In this document: positions 8,690 through 18,714 of the stretch, piece by piece
Numbering within the stretch: position 1 is the first letter of the stretch
Layout: every line of letters begins with the position of its first letter
Assembly: GCA_029245525.1 (NCBI GenBank)
Contig: JAQWPD010000070.1
Location: 1-43,444 of the forward strand
Source: Gammaproteobacteria bacterium
GTDB lineage: Bacteria > Pseudomonadota > Gammaproteobacteria > Steroidobacterales > GCA-2729495
Length of the DNA stretch: 43,444 nucleotides
Direction of reading: 5' to 3'
Notes under the pieces: model-generated
Databases searched by the model: none
The model's input: the letters and a program-made list of their open reading frames with translations, nothing else
What the model was told of the DNA's origin: nothing
Position numbers and translations under genes: made by a program

Positions 8690-9304
8690 GTGAGTGACCT
8701 TTCTATACCATTGTTTCCTTTGCGTACCGTGCTGTTTCCCGGCGGGCCGCTGCCGCTGCGGATCTTTGAGCCGCGTTATCTGGGCATGATCGCCCGCTGC
8801 ATGAAAGACAATACACAGTTTGGTGTGGTTTTAGCGGCATCGGATGCGGAAAGTTCGCATGTCGATGCCGACAGCGACACTTTTTTAGGCAATTCTATTG
8901 GCACGCTGGCAACTATTACTGACTGGTATCAGGGCAGCGATGGCATTCTTGGTATAACAGCGCGTGGTGGTTCACGATTAATTATCCGTTCGCATCATCG
9001 TGAGCCTGATGGTTTGTTTATCGGCGATATCGATTTATTGCCAGCAGAAACCGAGGTCGCTTTGCCTACCGAGTATGCCCCGATGGCTAAATTGCTGGAA
9101 GTCATTATTAGTGACTTAGGTATCCTGTATAACGATATTGATATGCGTTATGAGGATGCCTCCTGGATCGGCTATCGCCTTGCCGAAATACTGCCAATAG
9201 ATTTGGACGAAAAGCAGTATTGTTTGGAAATGTCAGATCCGTTGGGCAGAATTGAATTTTTACAGCCTTTGCTGCGATCTTTGCGACAGGAAACCTCAGA
9301 GTAG
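8690..9304 (+). CDS. Stand-alone LON substrate-binding-domain protein
   Basis: The product (204 residues from GTG 8690) matches only the N-terminal substrate-binding domain of Lon protease. It begins with the typical LSIPLFPLRTVLFPGG and later has LRIFEPRYL. No AAA+ or protease domain follows, so it is not a Lon protease. Such proteins are widespread and their function is poorly known. GTG 8681 is also possible; I prefer 8690 because TAGG lies about 7 bases upstream and the protein then begins MSDLSIPLFPL. Rubredoxin follows after 44 bases. Confidence 0.85.
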   Translation: MSDLSIPLFPLRTVLFPGGPLPLRIFEPRYLGMIARCMKDNTQFGVVLAASDAESSHVDADSDTFLGNSIGTLATITDWYQGSDGILGITARGGSRLIIRSHHREPDGLFIGDIDLLPAETEVALPTEYAPMAKLLEVIISDLGILYNDIDMRYEDASWIGYRLAEILPIDLDEKQYCLEMSDPLGRIEFLQPLLRSLRQETSE

Positions 9305-9348
9305 AGGCGCCTGTAAAACGTCTTATGAAAGAATAAACGGAGTTGAAT

Positions 9349-9513
9349 ATGAAAACCTGGATGTGCCTTATTTGTGGCTATGTCTATAGTGAGAAGCAGG
9401 GTGACCCGGATCACGGTCTGGCGCCGGGTACACTGTGGGCCGATGTACCTTTATCCTGGCGTTGCCCCGATTGTGGAGCGGGCAAGCAGGATTTTGATAT
9501 GTCGGAAGTTTAA
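9349..9513 (+). CDS. Rubredoxin
   Basis: This 54-residue protein is a complete rubredoxin. Two knuckles, CLICGYVY (residues 6-13) and CPDCGAGK (39-46), supply the four Cys ligands for a single iron. The family's conserved G-D-P segment, W at residue 30 and W at 37 are present. It is a small cytoplasmic electron carrier; partners in related bacteria include rubredoxin reductase and alkane hydroxylases, neither of which is in the window. The ATG follows CGGAG by 7 bases. It probably shares the transcript of the LON-domain gene. Confidence 0.95.
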   Translation: MKTWMCLICGYVYSEKQGDPDHGLAPGTLWADVPLSWRCPDCGAGKQDFDMSEV

Positions 9514-9527
9514 GTTAGACGGGCGTT

Positions 9528-10406
9528 TTAGTCCGCCAGCTGACGATAACTAATGCCTCTGGACTTTAGTTGTTGCTGCACACTGTCGGGTCCCACCAAG
9601 TGCATGGCGCCGACGATAACCAGATAGGTTTTGCCTCTGCTGCTTTTATCGAGCTGCTCAATTTGAGTTGCCCAGTTAATATTGCGGTTAACTATGAGCT
9701 CGTTGTATAACTCAGGAATATCGCCTATCCCGTCAAGCATTGTTTTTGCGAGCGCTTGGCTCTCGCCGGATTTCCATGCAGTAACGATGCTTTGCATTTC
9801 GGCTTCTGCGCTGGCTTGGTCGTTCAGCGACTCAAGTAAGAAGTCCCCCTGAGTATCCACGGACATGCGATCCAGCACACCAAGCTGGTCTGCTAATGTT
9901 TCGAAGCCATCAATGGGTTTACCATCCGCTAAAGCCATCGCAGTGTAGTGCGCCTCAATGCCCCAGGCCGGGTCAAAGCCCATTTGCATGAGTCTGATCT
10001 GACTCACAATGATTGCCGCATACCAGGCCTCAGTTTCATTGAGTAGCAGTGTATTTATGCCTAGCATTTCCGCCCTGACTGCGACTTCTTGATAGCGTGC
10101 AGTGCCAATTTGTTCTTTGAGTGTTCGGCCTTCAGGGTCTTTGCTTAGTGACTCGATTACGGCCATGGCATTCAGCGTGTCTGCGCTGTCCATGTCGATC
10201 TCCATAAGCAGTATGTCGGCCTGTGCATAGGCCTTATCTAATGCCAGTGGCAGCGGATAGTCACTTGAGCGGAGGAAGTGAATTGAGCCCAGTAACAAAA
10301 ATCGGTTATGGGTTCCTTCGAGCTCCCAAACCGGCACATCCGTAGCATTTGCAGCAAGCGTTGTCAGCGAGAAGCTAAGCAGTGTTATGCGCAGGAATTT
10401 ATTCAC
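9528..10406 (-). CDS. Exported TraB/GumN (TIKI-type) family protein
   Basis: The 292-residue protein has a Sec signal peptide (basic MNKFLRI, hydrophobic core, likely cleavage after ANA near residue 21). A TraB/GumN domain follows with its two signature histidine motifs, GSIH near residue 41 and GAMH near the C terminus, plus GFE in the middle. Eukaryotic TIKI relatives are metalloproteases using these residues; the role of bacterial members is not settled. It sits 21 bases downstream of cpdA, so the two are probably one transcript. Confidence 0.88.
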   Translation of the reverse strand: MNKFLRITLLSFSLTTLAANATDVPVWELEGTHNRFLLLGSIHFLRSSDYPLPLALDKAYAQADILLMEIDMDSADTLNAMAVIESLSKDPEGRTLKEQIGTARYQEVAVRAEMLGINTLLLNETEAWYAAIIVSQIRLMQMGFDPAWGIEAHYTAMALADGKPIDGFETLADQLGVLDRMSVDTQGDFLLESLNDQASAEAEMQSIVTAWKSGESQALAKTMLDGIGDIPELYNELIVNRNINWATQIEQLDKSSRGKTYLVIVGAMHLVGPDSVQQQLKSRGISYRQLAD

Positions 10407-10427
10407 AGTTGGTTCCGTTTTAGCGAG

Positions 10428-11201
10428 TTACACCGACTTGGCGCTTTCCAGCCACACTATACCGGTATCGATGTTGCCCTCAGGATGCAGGTGCAGCCAG
10501 CGATACGCCGGTGGTAGAGTGTCCATAGTAAAGTTATTGCTGTTGGGTAAGAATTGCGAGCAGGTGGATGGCGTGCTGATCATCCGGATGTCATTCTGCA
10601 GATGGTCGGATGCCTGATGCACATGCCCCCAGACTACAGCACGAACCTGTGCATAACTGGAGACTATCTCCATAAACTCTTGGCTCTGCCTAAGACCCAC
10701 GACATCGAGCCAGCGACTGCCCATTGGAATCGGATGGTGATGCAAAAACACGATGGCGTGCTTGTCTCTGCAAGCAGCAAGATCATCGTCGATTGCTGTA
10801 AGTTGATCGGCACTGAATTGACCGCCATTGTCGTTTTCAGCATGGGTGTTAAGCATCAGTAGTTGCCAGTTTCCTATCGAAGCCGTTCCGCAGAATTGAA
10901 ATGGAGCCTCGTTCAACTGCTCTCGCATTATATCCGGCGAATCATGGTTGCCAGGCAGGCAATAAACCGGCGCGCCCAGCGGTTTTAGCATCTTGGCAAA
11001 TCGGCGATAGCCATCTCGGGTTTCATCCTGCACCAGGTCACCGGTGGCAATAATGGCGTCGGGCCTGCGTGAACCCCGCATGATTTGTTGCAATACAGCC
11101 TCGAGCGTATCGCAGGTATTGACGCCGCGCATGAGTGCGCCTCTATCGGCGTGCAAATGCGGATCAGTGATCTGAGCGAGTTTTATAACCTGTTGGTTCA
11201 T
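10428..11201 (-). CDS. cpdA: 3',5'-cyclic-nucleotide (cAMP) phosphodiesterase
   Basis: This 257-residue calcineurin-like metallophosphoesterase shows the binuclear metal motifs in order: DPH with Asp13 and His15, GDLVQDE with Asp55, GNHD at 84-87, HHHP and GHVH. The segment MRGVNTCDTLEAVL matches the CpdA subfamily, which hydrolyses cAMP and so lowers CRP-type signalling. The start is the first ATG of a well-conserved N terminus. It precedes the TraB/GumN gene. Confidence 0.9.
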   Translation of the reverse strand: MNQQVIKLAQITDPHLHADRGALMRGVNTCDTLEAVLQQIMRGSRRPDAIIATGDLVQDETRDGYRRFAKMLKPLGAPVYCLPGNHDSPDIMREQLNEAPFQFCGTASIGNWQLLMLNTHAENDNGGQFSADQLTAIDDDLAACRDKHAIVFLHHHPIPMGSRWLDVVGLRQSQEFMEIVSSYAQVRAVVWGHVHQASDHLQNDIRMISTPSTCSQFLPNSNNFTMDTLPPAYRWLHLHPEGNIDTGIVWLESAKSV

Positions 11202-11340
11202 GTTTTGCCGAGTGTTCTTTAGTCCTGTGAATTTTAGATATAGGGCGTGTCATAACTATAAGGGGTCTGCTTTTTTTAAACGCTGACCTGCATCACATGA
11301 TTATCGCCGTTGGCGGCTAGAAATGCCGTATTTAGGGCAA

Positions 11341-11368
11341 GAAAAAGCCCTCCGTGGAGGGCTTTTTC
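11341..11368 (-). terminator. Rho-independent terminator after ahcY
   Basis: A perfect 12-base stem (GAAAAAGCCCTC / GAGGGCTTTTTC) closes a CGTG loop, 23 bases beyond the ahcY stop. On the minus strand it ends in CTTTTTCTT. Its symmetry gives a T-run on the plus strand too, so it may work in both directions. Confidence 0.85.
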
Positions 11369-11390
11369 AGAGGCTTGCTGCTCGATCGGC

Positions 11391-12806
11391 TTAATAGCGA
11401 TAGTGCGCCGGTTTGTAAGGGCCCTCCGTCGGCACATCAATGTACTTCGCTTGAGCGTCTGTCAGCTCTGTGAGGTGAACGCCCAGCTGCTCCAGATGCA
11501 GGCGCGCGACCTTCTCGTCGAGATGCTTGGGCAGCACGTAAACTTCATTCTCATAGTTATCTGGGCTCTCCCATAATTCGATCTGTGCCATCACCTGATT
11601 GGTGAACGAATTGGACATCACAAAGCTAGGATGGCCTGTTCCACAACCCAGATTCACCAAGCGACCTTCGGCCAGCAAGATGATGCGTTTACCGTCCGGG
11701 AAGATGACATGATCAACCTGTGGCTTAATATTTTCCCATTCATATTTCTGCAAAGAAGCCACCTCAATTTCATTATCGAAGTGACCGATGTTGCAAACGA
11801 TGGCCTGATTTCTCATTGCAGCCATGTGGTCATGATTAATGACATTAAAGTTGCCCGTGGTGGTGACAAAAATATTAGCAACGGGTGCGGCTTCTTCCAT
11901 GGTTACAATACGGAAACCTTCCATCGCAGCTTGCAAAGCACAGATCGGATCGATTTCAGTAACCCACACTGTGGCACCCAGACCCTTCAATGACTGCGCG
12001 CAACCCTTGCCCACGTCACCATAGCCTGCAACGACCGCAATCTTGCCTGCAATCATGACGTCAGTAGCGCGTTTGATGCCATCGACCAATGACTCACGAC
12101 AACCATAAAGATTGTCGAATTTTGACTTGGTGACTGAGTCGTTAACGTTGATGGCTGGGAAAGGCAAGTCGCCTGCTTGCTGCATTTGATACAAGCGTTG
12201 CACCCCGGTGGTCGTTTCTTCGGTAACGCCGCCAATTGCATCCCGTCGGGTGGTGTACCAGCCAGGATGATTTGCCAGATGGTGTTTCATTGATTTAAAT
12301 AGCGCTACTTCTTCTTCGCTGCCCGGGTTGTCAAGAATCGACGGATCAATTTCGGCTTTGGCACCTAAAATCAACAGCAGAGTGGCATCACCACCGTCAT
12401 CTAGAATGCGGTTAGGCGCACCACCGTCAGACCATTCCATAGCGCGATGAGTGTATTCCCAGTACTCATCCAGAGTCTCGCCTTTATAGGCAAATACCGG
12501 TACGCCCGACGCAGCAATGGCTGCTGCTGCATGATCCTGAGTTGAGAAGATGTTGCAGGAGACCCAGCGAACTTCTGCACCCAGTTCAACCAATGTTTCA
12601 ATCAACACCGCGGTTTGAATGGTCATGTGCAAAGAGCCCATGATGCGCGAACCGGCCAGCGGCTTTTTATCAGCGTATTCTCGGCGAATCTGCATCAATC
12701 CGGGCATTTCAGTTTCGGCGATGCGTATTTCTTTACGGCCAAAGTCGGCGAGAGTGATATCGGCGACGAGATAATCTTCCAGCACTACAGCTGCTTCGGT
12801 ACTCAT
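11391..12806 (-). CDS. ahcY: S-adenosylhomocysteine hydrolase
   Basis: The 471-residue enzyme reversibly cleaves S-adenosylhomocysteine to adenosine and homocysteine, clearing the product inhibitor of methyltransferases. The NAD-binding motif [10 protein letters not shown] is present. The [13 protein letters not shown] segment and the C-terminal PAHYRY ending are typical. The ATG is preceded by CAGGAGA at about 8 bases. It lies 27 bases after metK on the same strand, so the two form a methyl-cycle operon that ends at the terminator at 11341. There is no room for an SAH riboswitch in the 27-base gap. Confidence 0.97.
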   Translation of the reverse strand: MSTEAAVVLEDYLVADITLADFGRKEIRIAETEMPGLMQIRREYADKKPLAGSRIMGSLHMTIQTAVLIETLVELGAEVRWVSCNIFSTQDHAAAAIAASGVPVFAYKGETLDEYWEYTHRAMEWSDGGAPNRILDDGGDATLLLILGAKAEIDPSILDNPGSEEEVALFKSMKHHLANHPGWYTTRRDAIGGVTEETTTGVQRLYQMQQAGDLPFPAINVNDSVTKSKFDNLYGCRESLVDGIKRATDVMIAGKIAVVAGYGDVGKGCAQSLKGLGATVWVTEIDPICALQAAMEGFRIVTMEEAAPVANIFVTTTGNFNVINHDHMAAMRNQAIVCNIGHFDNEIEVASLQKYEWENIKPQVDHVIFPDGKRIILLAEGRLVNLGCGTGHPSFVMSNSFTNQVMAQIELWESPDNYENEVYVLPKHLDEKVARLHLEQLGVHLTELTDAQAKYIDVPTEGPYKPAHYRY

Positions 12807-12833
12807 AATATATTCTCCTGGTAACAGCCGCGT

Positions 12834-13988
12834 TTAAACGCTGGCTTTAAGTGCTTCAGCTTTGTCGGTTTTCTCCCATGAGAACTCGACATCTTTGCGG
12901 CCAAAGTGACCGTAAGCAGCTGTGGCGCGATAAATGGGGCGGCGAAGATCAAGCATTTCGCGGATACCATAAGGCGTAAGATCGAAGTGTTCGCGGATGA
13001 GCGCGGTAAGGCTTTCATGGTCGACGGCACTCGTGCCGAAGGTCTCGACGCTGATTGATGTTGGTTCTGCAACACCAATGGCGTAGGAAAGCTGCACTTC
13101 GCAACGTTCTGCCAGGCCCGCGGCAACAATGTTTTTTGCAACGTAGCGGCCTGCATAGGCGGCTGAACGATCAACCTTAGACGGGTCTTTACCTGAAAAC
13201 GCGCCGCCGCCATGACGGGCCATGCCGCCATAGGTGTCGACAATAATTTTTCGTCCGGTCAGACCGCAGTCACCAACCGGGCCACCAATAACGAAGTTGC
13301 CGGTTGGGTTGATGTGGTATTTGGTGTCTGCGTTAAGCCATTCAGCAGGCAGGATAGGCTTAATGATGGTATCCATTACAGCTTCGCGCAGCGCTTCCTG
13401 ACTGATGTCAGGGTTGTGCTGAGTCGAAAGCACCACGGCATCGATACCTACCGGTTTGCCATCAACATAGTTCAGTGTCACCTGACTCTTTGCATCCGGA
13501 CGCAACCACGGCAATTCGCCCGATTTACGCACGTCGGCCTGGCGTTTAACCAGCTGATGTGACAATGAAATGGCTGCAGGCATTAGGACATCGGTTTCAT
13601 TGCTGGCATAGCCGAACATGAGGCCCTGATCGCCGGCACCCTGTTCACGCGGGTCACCGCGGTCAACACCCTGAGCGATATCCGGCGATTGCGCGCCAAT
13701 GGCATTAAGCACTGCGCAGGATTCGCCGTCAAAGCCCATGTCGGAGCTGTTGTAGCCAATATCGAGCACCACATCGCGAACCAGTCGTTCGAAATCGGTT
13801 GGGGCTGATGTAGTGAGCTCGCCTGCCAGCATGACGAAACCGGTTTTAACCACGGTTTCTACTGCCACACGGGCGTCGGCATCATGCGCAATAACTGCAT
13901 CCACTACTGCATCGGATATCTGGTCAGCCATTTTGTCCGGATGACCTTCAGACACCGACTCGGACGTAAATTGATAGTTGTTTGCCAT
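12834..13988 (-). CDS. metK: S-adenosylmethionine synthetase
   Basis: This 384-residue enzyme makes S-adenosylmethionine from methionine and ATP. The N-terminal GHPDKMADQ, central [10 protein letters not shown] and C-terminal [11 protein letters not shown] motifs are all present and length matches the family. It is the first gene of metK-ahcY and is divergent from tkt. A TATAAT at 14025-14030 suggests a leader of only about 30 bases, too short for a known SAM riboswitch. Confidence 0.98.
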   Translation of the reverse strand: MANNYQFTSESVSEGHPDKMADQISDAVVDAVIAHDADARVAVETVVKTGFVMLAGELTTSAPTDFERLVRDVVLDIGYNSSDMGFDGESCAVLNAIGAQSPDIAQGVDRGDPREQGAGDQGLMFGYASNETDVLMPAAISLSHQLVKRQADVRKSGELPWLRPDAKSQVTLNYVDGKPVGIDAVVLSTQHNPDISQEALREAVMDTIIKPILPAEWLNADTKYHINPTGNFVIGGPVGDCGLTGRKIIVDTYGGMARHGGGAFSGKDPSKVDRSAAYAGRYVAKNIVAAGLAERCEVQLSYAIGVAEPTSISVETFGTSAVDHESLTALIREHFDLTPYGIREMLDLRRPIYRATAAYGHFGRKDVEFSWEKTDKAEALKASV

Positions 13989-14024
13989 AGCTAATTTCGT
14001 TTCCTGATAATTAAGCAGGCGAGG

Positions 14025-14030
14025 ATTATA
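14025..14030 (-). promoter_or_regulatory. -10 element of the metK-ahcY promoter
   Basis: A perfect TATAAT on the minus strand lies 37 bases before the metK ATG. No recognisable -35 hexamer occurs at spacings of 16-18; the bases there read CACTAA, ACACTA or CACACT. The promoter may therefore need an activator. Confidence 0.5.
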
Positions 14031-14032
14031 AG

Positions 14033-14050
14033 CGCAGTTAGCGCTGTTAG
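14033..14050. repeat. Tandem 9-base repeat in the metK promoter
   Basis: On the plus strand CGCAGTTAG is followed directly by CGCTGTTAG, differing at one base. The pair occupies the spacer just upstream of the metK TATAAT. It could be a regulator site or coincidence. Confidence 0.35.
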
Positions 14051-14266
14051 TGTGACTTTAGTGGTGATGTGGGCATCTCCGGAACAGACTTTGCGTACTT
14101 GAGCGCATCCAGTGGACACTTTGGCTGCATAATTCGGCGATTGGTGTTCATCAATGCCCAATCTGTTTGGTTCGCGGCTTGCTTGTATTGCCAGCCGAGC
14201 ACAGGTAGGCGACAATGCGCGCCCGTTATCCGGCCCTCCGGCCCCTGACTGTAAAAACGATAAAAA

Positions 14267-16297
14267 ATGGCTGTAAATTCAAAGACCCGCAACAACACCG
14301 AGGGTATGTACCCTTCCCGTAGAGATCTGGCTAACGCGATACGCGCCCTTGCTATGGACGCAGTGCAGGCAGCAAATTCCGGTCATCCCGGAGCCCCGAT
14401 GGGGATGGCTGATATCGCTGAGGTGCTATGGAATGACTATCTGAGCCATAACCCTATGAATCCATTGTGGATTAACCGGGATCGCTTTGTGCTTTCGAAC
14501 GGGCATGGGTCAATGTTGTTGTATGCGCTGTCCCATCTGAGCGGCTACCCGCTGACAATGGATGAGATCAAAAACTTCCGCCAGCTTGGCTCCCGCACTG
14601 CAGGTCATCCTGAGTATGAGCCTGAGATTGGCGTTGAAACCACCACCGGGCCCTTGGGTCAGGGCCTTACCAATGCTGTTGGTATGGCCGTTGCCGAGAA
14701 GGTTCTCGGGGCTCAATTTAATCGCCCGGGCCACAATGTCATTGACCATCGCACTTGGGTATTTCTCGGTGATGGTTGTTTGATGGAAGGTATTTCGCAT
14801 GAAGCCTGCTCACTCGCCGGCACCTTAAAGCTGGGTAAGTTAATTTGTTTTTACGACGACAACGGCATTTCAATTGACGGTGACGTTGACGGCTGGTTTA
14901 CCGATGACACGCCCGCCCGTTTCGAAGCTTATGGCTGGCATGTGGTTCCGGGTGTCGACGGGCACGACCCTAAAGCGCTGCAGGGCGCTGTTGATAAGGC
15001 TCTGGCATCCGACAAGCCAAGTCTGATTTGCTGTAAAACTATTATTGGCTTTGGTGCGCCGAACAAGCAGGGCACCGAAGCCACTCACGGTGCACCCCTG
15101 GGCGATGCTGAAATTGCAGCTGCCCGAGAAGCGCTGGCCTGGCCTTATGCGCCGTTTGAAATACCCGCCGAGATAAGTGAGGCATGGGATGCGCGCAGCA
15201 AGGGGGCTGCTGCCGAAGCTGCTTGGGATGAGCGTTTTGATGCCTATCAGGGCGCTTTCCCTGAATTGGCAGCAGAATTGCAGCGACGCATGTCCGGCGA
15301 ATTGCCGGCTGGGTGGTCCGAGGCTGTTGCGCAAGAGATTGCCAAAATGGCGACATCCGATGCGAAGAATGCAACCCGCAAAGCATCGCTGATTAGTTTG
15401 AATGCCTTTGCCCCGCATCTGCCAGAATTGATCGGTGGGTCTGCTGATCTGACCGGTTCAAATCTCACCGAACATGCGGCGTCCAAGTGGCTTACCGCTG
15501 ATGATGCCGATGCCAACTACATTTCATTTGGTGTGCGTGAGTTCGGCATGGCGGCAATGCTCAATGGTATGGCGTTGCATGGTGGTTTTATACCTTACGG
15601 CGGCACCTTCCTGACCTTTTCTGATTATGCCCGTAATGCGTTACGCATGGCGGCGCTGATGAAAGTGCAGAATATTCTTGTGTTTACTCACGACTCTATT
15701 GGTCTGGGTGAAGATGGTCCCACGCATCAGCCGGTTGAGCACATAGCAAGCTTGCGTCTGATGCCTAACATGGCGGTTTGGCGTCCGTGTGATACTACTG
15801 AAACTGCGGTGGCGTGGCAGGATGCTATTGAACGTCGTGAAGGTCCGACCAGTTTGATTTTGTCGCGTCAGGGCTTGGCTCCGCAGGCACGCAATGCTGA
15901 GCAGCTTGCCGATATTCGTCGAGGTGGTTATGTATTGTGCGATGCCGACAATGCACGGGCTGTGATTATTGCGACCGGCTCTGAAGTTGATCTTGCGGTC
16001 GCTGCTGCTGCCGAATTAGCCGCTGAAGGGATTGCTGTTCGTGTTGTTTCTATGCCCTGTGTCGAAGTCTTTGATGCTCAGGACGCTGTTTATCGAGAAT
16101 CCGTATTGCCGGCAGCGCTTGATAAGCGGATTGCGGTGGAAGCGGGCGTCACTAATGGCTGGTACCGCTATGTTGGCATGTCTGGCCGCGTCATTGGCCT
16201 TGACAACTTTGGTGCATCAGCGCCGGCCAGCGAGCTGTTTAAAAAGTTTGGGTTTACCGTGGACAACATCAAGTCCGTTGTTAAAGAATTGTTGTAG
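14267..16297 (+). CDS. tkt: Transketolase
   Basis: The 676-residue thiamine-diphosphate enzyme exchanges two-carbon units in the pentose phosphate pathway. It has [12 protein letters not shown] near the N terminus, the cofactor motif beginning GDGCLMEG, and the C-terminal pyrimidine and transketolase domains. ATG 14267 has a weak ribosome site. ATG 14306 ([12 protein letters not shown]) aligns with the start of E. coli TktA and follows GAGGGT, so the true product may be 13 residues shorter. It is first in a tkt-gap-pgk-pyk run and divergent from metK. Confidence 0.97.
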   Translation: MAVNSKTRNNTEGMYPSRRDLANAIRALAMDAVQAANSGHPGAPMGMADIAEVLWNDYLSHNPMNPLWINRDRFVLSNGHGSMLLYALSHLSGYPLTMDEIKNFRQLGSRTAGHPEYEPEIGVETTTGPLGQGLTNAVGMAVAEKVLGAQFNRPGHNVIDHRTWVFLGDGCLMEGISHEACSLAGTLKLGKLICFYDDNGISIDGDVDGWFTDDTPARFEAYGWHVVPGVDGHDPKALQGAVDKALASDKPSLICCKTIIGFGAPNKQGTEATHGAPLGDAEIAAAREALAWPYAPFEIPAEISEAWDARSKGAAAEAAWDERFDAYQGAFPELAAELQRRMSGELPAGWSEAVAQEIAKMATSDAKNATRKASLISLNAFAPHLPELIGGSADLTGSNLTEHAASKWLTADDADANYISFGVREFGMAAMLNGMALHGGFIPYGGTFLTFSDYARNALRMAALMKVQNILVFTHDSIGLGEDGPTHQPVEHIASLRLMPNMAVWRPCDTTETAVAWQDAIERREGPTSLILSRQGLAPQARNAEQLADIRRGGYVLCDADNARAVIIATGSEVDLAVAAAAELAAEGIAVRVVSMPCVEVFDAQDAVYRESVLPAALDKRIAVEAGVTNGWYRYVGMSGRVIGLDNFGASAPASELFKKFGFTVDNIKSVVKELL

Positions 16298-16319
16298 AGC
16301 AAATTGATACAAATGGTTT

Positions 16320-16336
16320 CGTGAACAATGTTCACG
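16320..16336. promoter_or_regulatory. Perfect dyad upstream of gap (operator-like)
   Basis: CGTGAAC-AAT-GTTCACG is a perfect 7-base inverted repeat with a 3-base centre, 60 bases before the gap ATG and just upstream of an A/T-rich GATTATTTATAAG that could hold a -10. It does not fit CRP (inner spacing is 7, not 6) or the HexR consensus as I know it. A run of Ts is absent, so a terminator is unlikely. Confidence 0.4.
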
Positions 16337-16395
16337 TGCAGATTATTTATAAGGCGGAAACTGGCCTTGCGGAAGAACAACAGGAGTAAGCAGTA

Positions 16396-17409
16396 ATGGC
16401 AGTAAAAATTGCGATAAATGGTTATGGACGTATTGGTAGGAATGTCCTGCGTGCATTGTACGAGAGTGACCGTACCAATGAACTTCAGATCGTGGCCATT
16501 AATGATTTGGGTAATGCCGATACCAACGCACATTTGACGAAGTACGATACCGCTCATGGCGTGTTTGGTTTTGATGTCTCTGTCGAGGGCGATGAGCTGG
16601 TAATCAATGGCGACCGCATTAAAGTATTTGCTGAGCGCAACCCTACCAACTTGCCTTGGGGCGAGCTTGGTGTTGACGTAGTGCTTGAATGCACAGGTTT
16701 CTTCGCGAGTAAAGAAAAGTCACAGGCGCACATTGATGCTGGTGCCAAGAAAGTCGTTATTTCTGCGCCTGCAGGTAATGCGGTAGATGCCACTATTGTT
16801 TATGGCGTAAACCATGAGCTTTTGAAAGCATCCGATACCGTTATTTCAAATGCTTCCTGCACCACTAATTGCCTCGCGCCTCTGGTTAAACCGTTGCATG
16901 AAGCAATTGGTATAGAGAAAGGCATCATGACCACGATCCATGCTTACACCAATGACCAGGTTTTGACTGACGTGTATCACACCGACCTGCGTCGTGCGCG
17001 TTCAGCTACTATGTCGATGATTCCGACTAAAACTGGCGCGGCTGCTGCAGTTGGCATGGTTTTACCTGAGCTTGACGGTAAGTTGGATGGCTTCTCAATG
17101 CGTGTGCCGACTATCAATGTGTCAGTTGTTGATCTGACATTTACTGCGTCACGCGATACCACTGTGGATGAAATTGACTCTATTCTTAAAGCCGCAAGCG
17201 AAGGCGCGTTGAAAGGCGTTCTTGGGTACACGAATGCCCCGCTTGTATCGATTGATTACAATCACAATCCGGCATCTTCAACCTACGATTCAACCATGAC
17301 TAAAGTGCTCGGTGGCAATTTGGTTAAAGTGTGTTCTTGGTATGACAACGAGTGGGGCTTTTCTAATCGTATGCTTGATACCACTTTGGCCCTCATTAAT
17401 GCCAAGTAA
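16396..17409 (+). CDS. gap: Glyceraldehyde-3-phosphate dehydrogenase, type I
   Basis: The 337-residue NAD-dependent enzyme oxidises glyceraldehyde-3-phosphate in glycolysis. GYGRIGRN binds NAD, Cys155 in SNASCTTNC is the catalytic thiol and His182 in IHAYTNDQ its partner. The position usually occupied by erythrose-4-phosphate dehydrogenase (epd) in enterobacteria and pseudomonads is taken by this gene. It resembles Epd overall, but IHAYTNDQ and the S-loop IPTKTGAA favour true GAPDH. It lies 98 bases after tkt and 34 before pgk. Confidence 0.95.
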   Translation: MAVKIAINGYGRIGRNVLRALYESDRTNELQIVAINDLGNADTNAHLTKYDTAHGVFGFDVSVEGDELVINGDRIKVFAERNPTNLPWGELGVDVVLECTGFFASKEKSQAHIDAGAKKVVISAPAGNAVDATIVYGVNHELLKASDTVISNASCTTNCLAPLVKPLHEAIGIEKGIMTTIHAYTNDQVLTDVYHTDLRRARSATMSMIPTKTGAAAAVGMVLPELDGKLDGFSMRVPTINVSVVDLTFTASRDTTVDEIDSILKAASEGALKGVLGYTNAPLVSIDYNHNPASSTYDSTMTKVLGGNLVKVCSWYDNEWGFSNRMLDTTLALINAK

Positions 17410-17443
17410 CATCAGTTAAGCTGTCGCAGGAAGAGCAACAGGT

Positions 17444-18604
17444 ATGTCAGTGTTGAAAATGTTAGATTTGGATATTGCCGGAAAACGGGTGATGATCCGG
17501 TTGGATTTGAATGTTCCGGTTGAAGACGGTCGCGTCACCAGCGATGCCCGGATCAAAGCGACACTGCCTACTATTACAGCGGCGCTGGAAGCAGGAGCTG
17601 CTGTAATTTTACTCTCTCACCTTGGTCGTCCGACTGAAGGGCAATTTGAGGAGCAGTTTTCTTTAAGCCCTATTGCCCGTCATCTCAGCGTACTCTTGAA
17701 TCAGGATATCCGCTTGGCCAGTGACTGGCTAAATGGGGTTGATGTAGCTCCCGGTGACGTTGTGTTGTGCGAGAACGTCCGCTTTAATGTGGGCGAAAAT
17801 GCTGATGATGAGGCGTTGTCTGAGCGGATAGCTGCGCTTTGCGATGTGTTTGTTATGGATGCTTTTGGCACCGCACATCGTGCTCAGGCAAGTACCCATG
17901 GCGCAGCAAAGTATGCTCCGGTGGCCTGTGCCGGACCACTCTTGGTTGCAGAGCTTGATGCTTTGGGTAAGGCAATGGATGAGCCGGCTCGTCCGGTTGT
18001 GGCTATTGTTGGCGGATCAAAGGTATCGACAAAGCTTACCGTTCTTGAAGAGCTTGCAAAGCATGTTGATTCGATGATTGTTGGTGGTGGTATCGCTAAT
18101 ACATTTATTGCAGCGGCGGGTTACCCTGTTGGCAAATCTTTGTATGAAGAAGCTATGCTCCCGCAGGCGACGAAGCTGGCTGTTGAGTCAAAAATTCCAT
18201 TGCCTCTCGATGTGGTCAATGCCGCAGCGTTTAGTGCGGATGCTGAGGCTATCCCGCGTGAGTTGACCGATACTCAGACGGACGAAATGATTCTTGACGT
18301 AGGCCCGAAAACGTCTCAGCTCTATGCTGAGATAATTGCGAATGCCGGCACTATTGTTTGGAATGGTCCGCTTGGTGTGTTTGAGATAGATCAGTTTGGC
18401 AACGGTACGCGAGAGCTTGGCGAGGCTATTGCAAATAGCAAGGCCTTCAGTATTGCTGGCGGAGGTGACACGTTGGCGGCTCTTGAAAAATATGGGCTGA
18501 GCGACAGAATGTCGTATATCTCAACCGGTGGGGGCGCATTCCTTGAGTTTCTGGAAGGCAAGAAACTCCCGGCGGTAGCGGTTTTGGAGTTGCGGGCTAG
18601 ATAA
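17444..18604 (+). CDS. pgk: Phosphoglycerate kinase
   Basis: This 386-residue monomeric kinase transfers phosphate from 1,3-bisphosphoglycerate to [30 protein letters not shown] and the nucleotide-binding GGGDTLAAL near the C terminus are all present in order. Length is normal. It follows gap by 34 bases, with GGAAGAG ahead of the ATG, so the two are probably cotranscribed. Confidence 0.97.
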   Translation: MSVLKMLDLDIAGKRVMIRLDLNVPVEDGRVTSDARIKATLPTITAALEAGAAVILLSHLGRPTEGQFEEQFSLSPIARHLSVLLNQDIRLASDWLNGVDVAPGDVVLCENVRFNVGENADDEALSERIAALCDVFVMDAFGTAHRAQASTHGAAKYAPVACAGPLLVAELDALGKAMDEPARPVVAIVGGSKVSTKLTVLEELAKHVDSMIVGGGIANTFIAAAGYPVGKSLYEEAMLPQATKLAVESKIPLPLDVVNAAAFSADAEAIPRELTDTQTDEMILDVGPKTSQLYAEIIANAGTIVWNGPLGVFEIDQFGNGTRELGEAIANSKAFSIAGGGDTLAALEKYGLSDRMSYISTGGGAFLEFLEGKKLPAVAVLELRAR

Positions 18605-18714
18605 TCGCCCTTTCGGTTGATCCTATGTCGGGGTCAGCTGCGCATTCGTCTAACCGCCGTTGCGGCTGTAATTGAGCAGCAAAATCACACATTTATTGTG
18701 GGATAATCCAGATC

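Larger units (their letters stand above)
13989..14266. other. metK-tkt divergent regulatory region
   Basis: This 278-base gap must carry promoters for both directions. The metK side has a clear TATAAT and a tandem 9-base repeat (separate entries). On the tkt side I see CATAAT at 14128-14133 but no good -35. Two minus-strand frames of 74 and 83 codons cross the metK promoter and resemble no known protein; I treat them as chance. No MetJ-box series and no SAM or SAH riboswitch core was recognised. Confidence 0.5.

Noticed and set aside
8690-9304. Truncated Lon protease pseudogene
   Set aside because: The frame is intact, the size is normal for stand-alone LON-domain proteins and no AAA+ remnant follows.
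12807-12833. SAH or SAM riboswitch between metK and ahcY
   Set aside because: The gap is 27 bases and holds little more than the ahcY ribosome site.
13991-14298. Two minus-strand open frames of 74 and 83 codons upstream of metK, one ending in a hydrophobic run
   Set aside because: They cross the metK promoter, overlap each other and tkt, and resemble no known protein. The hydrophobic run comes from translating the tandem repeat.
15042-15418. Long minus-strand frames inside tkt
   Set aside because: They are antisense shadows of a well-conserved transketolase and have no recognisable domain.
16320-16336. CRP site upstream of gap
   Set aside because: GTGA and TCAC are separated by seven bases rather than the six required by the CRP consensus.
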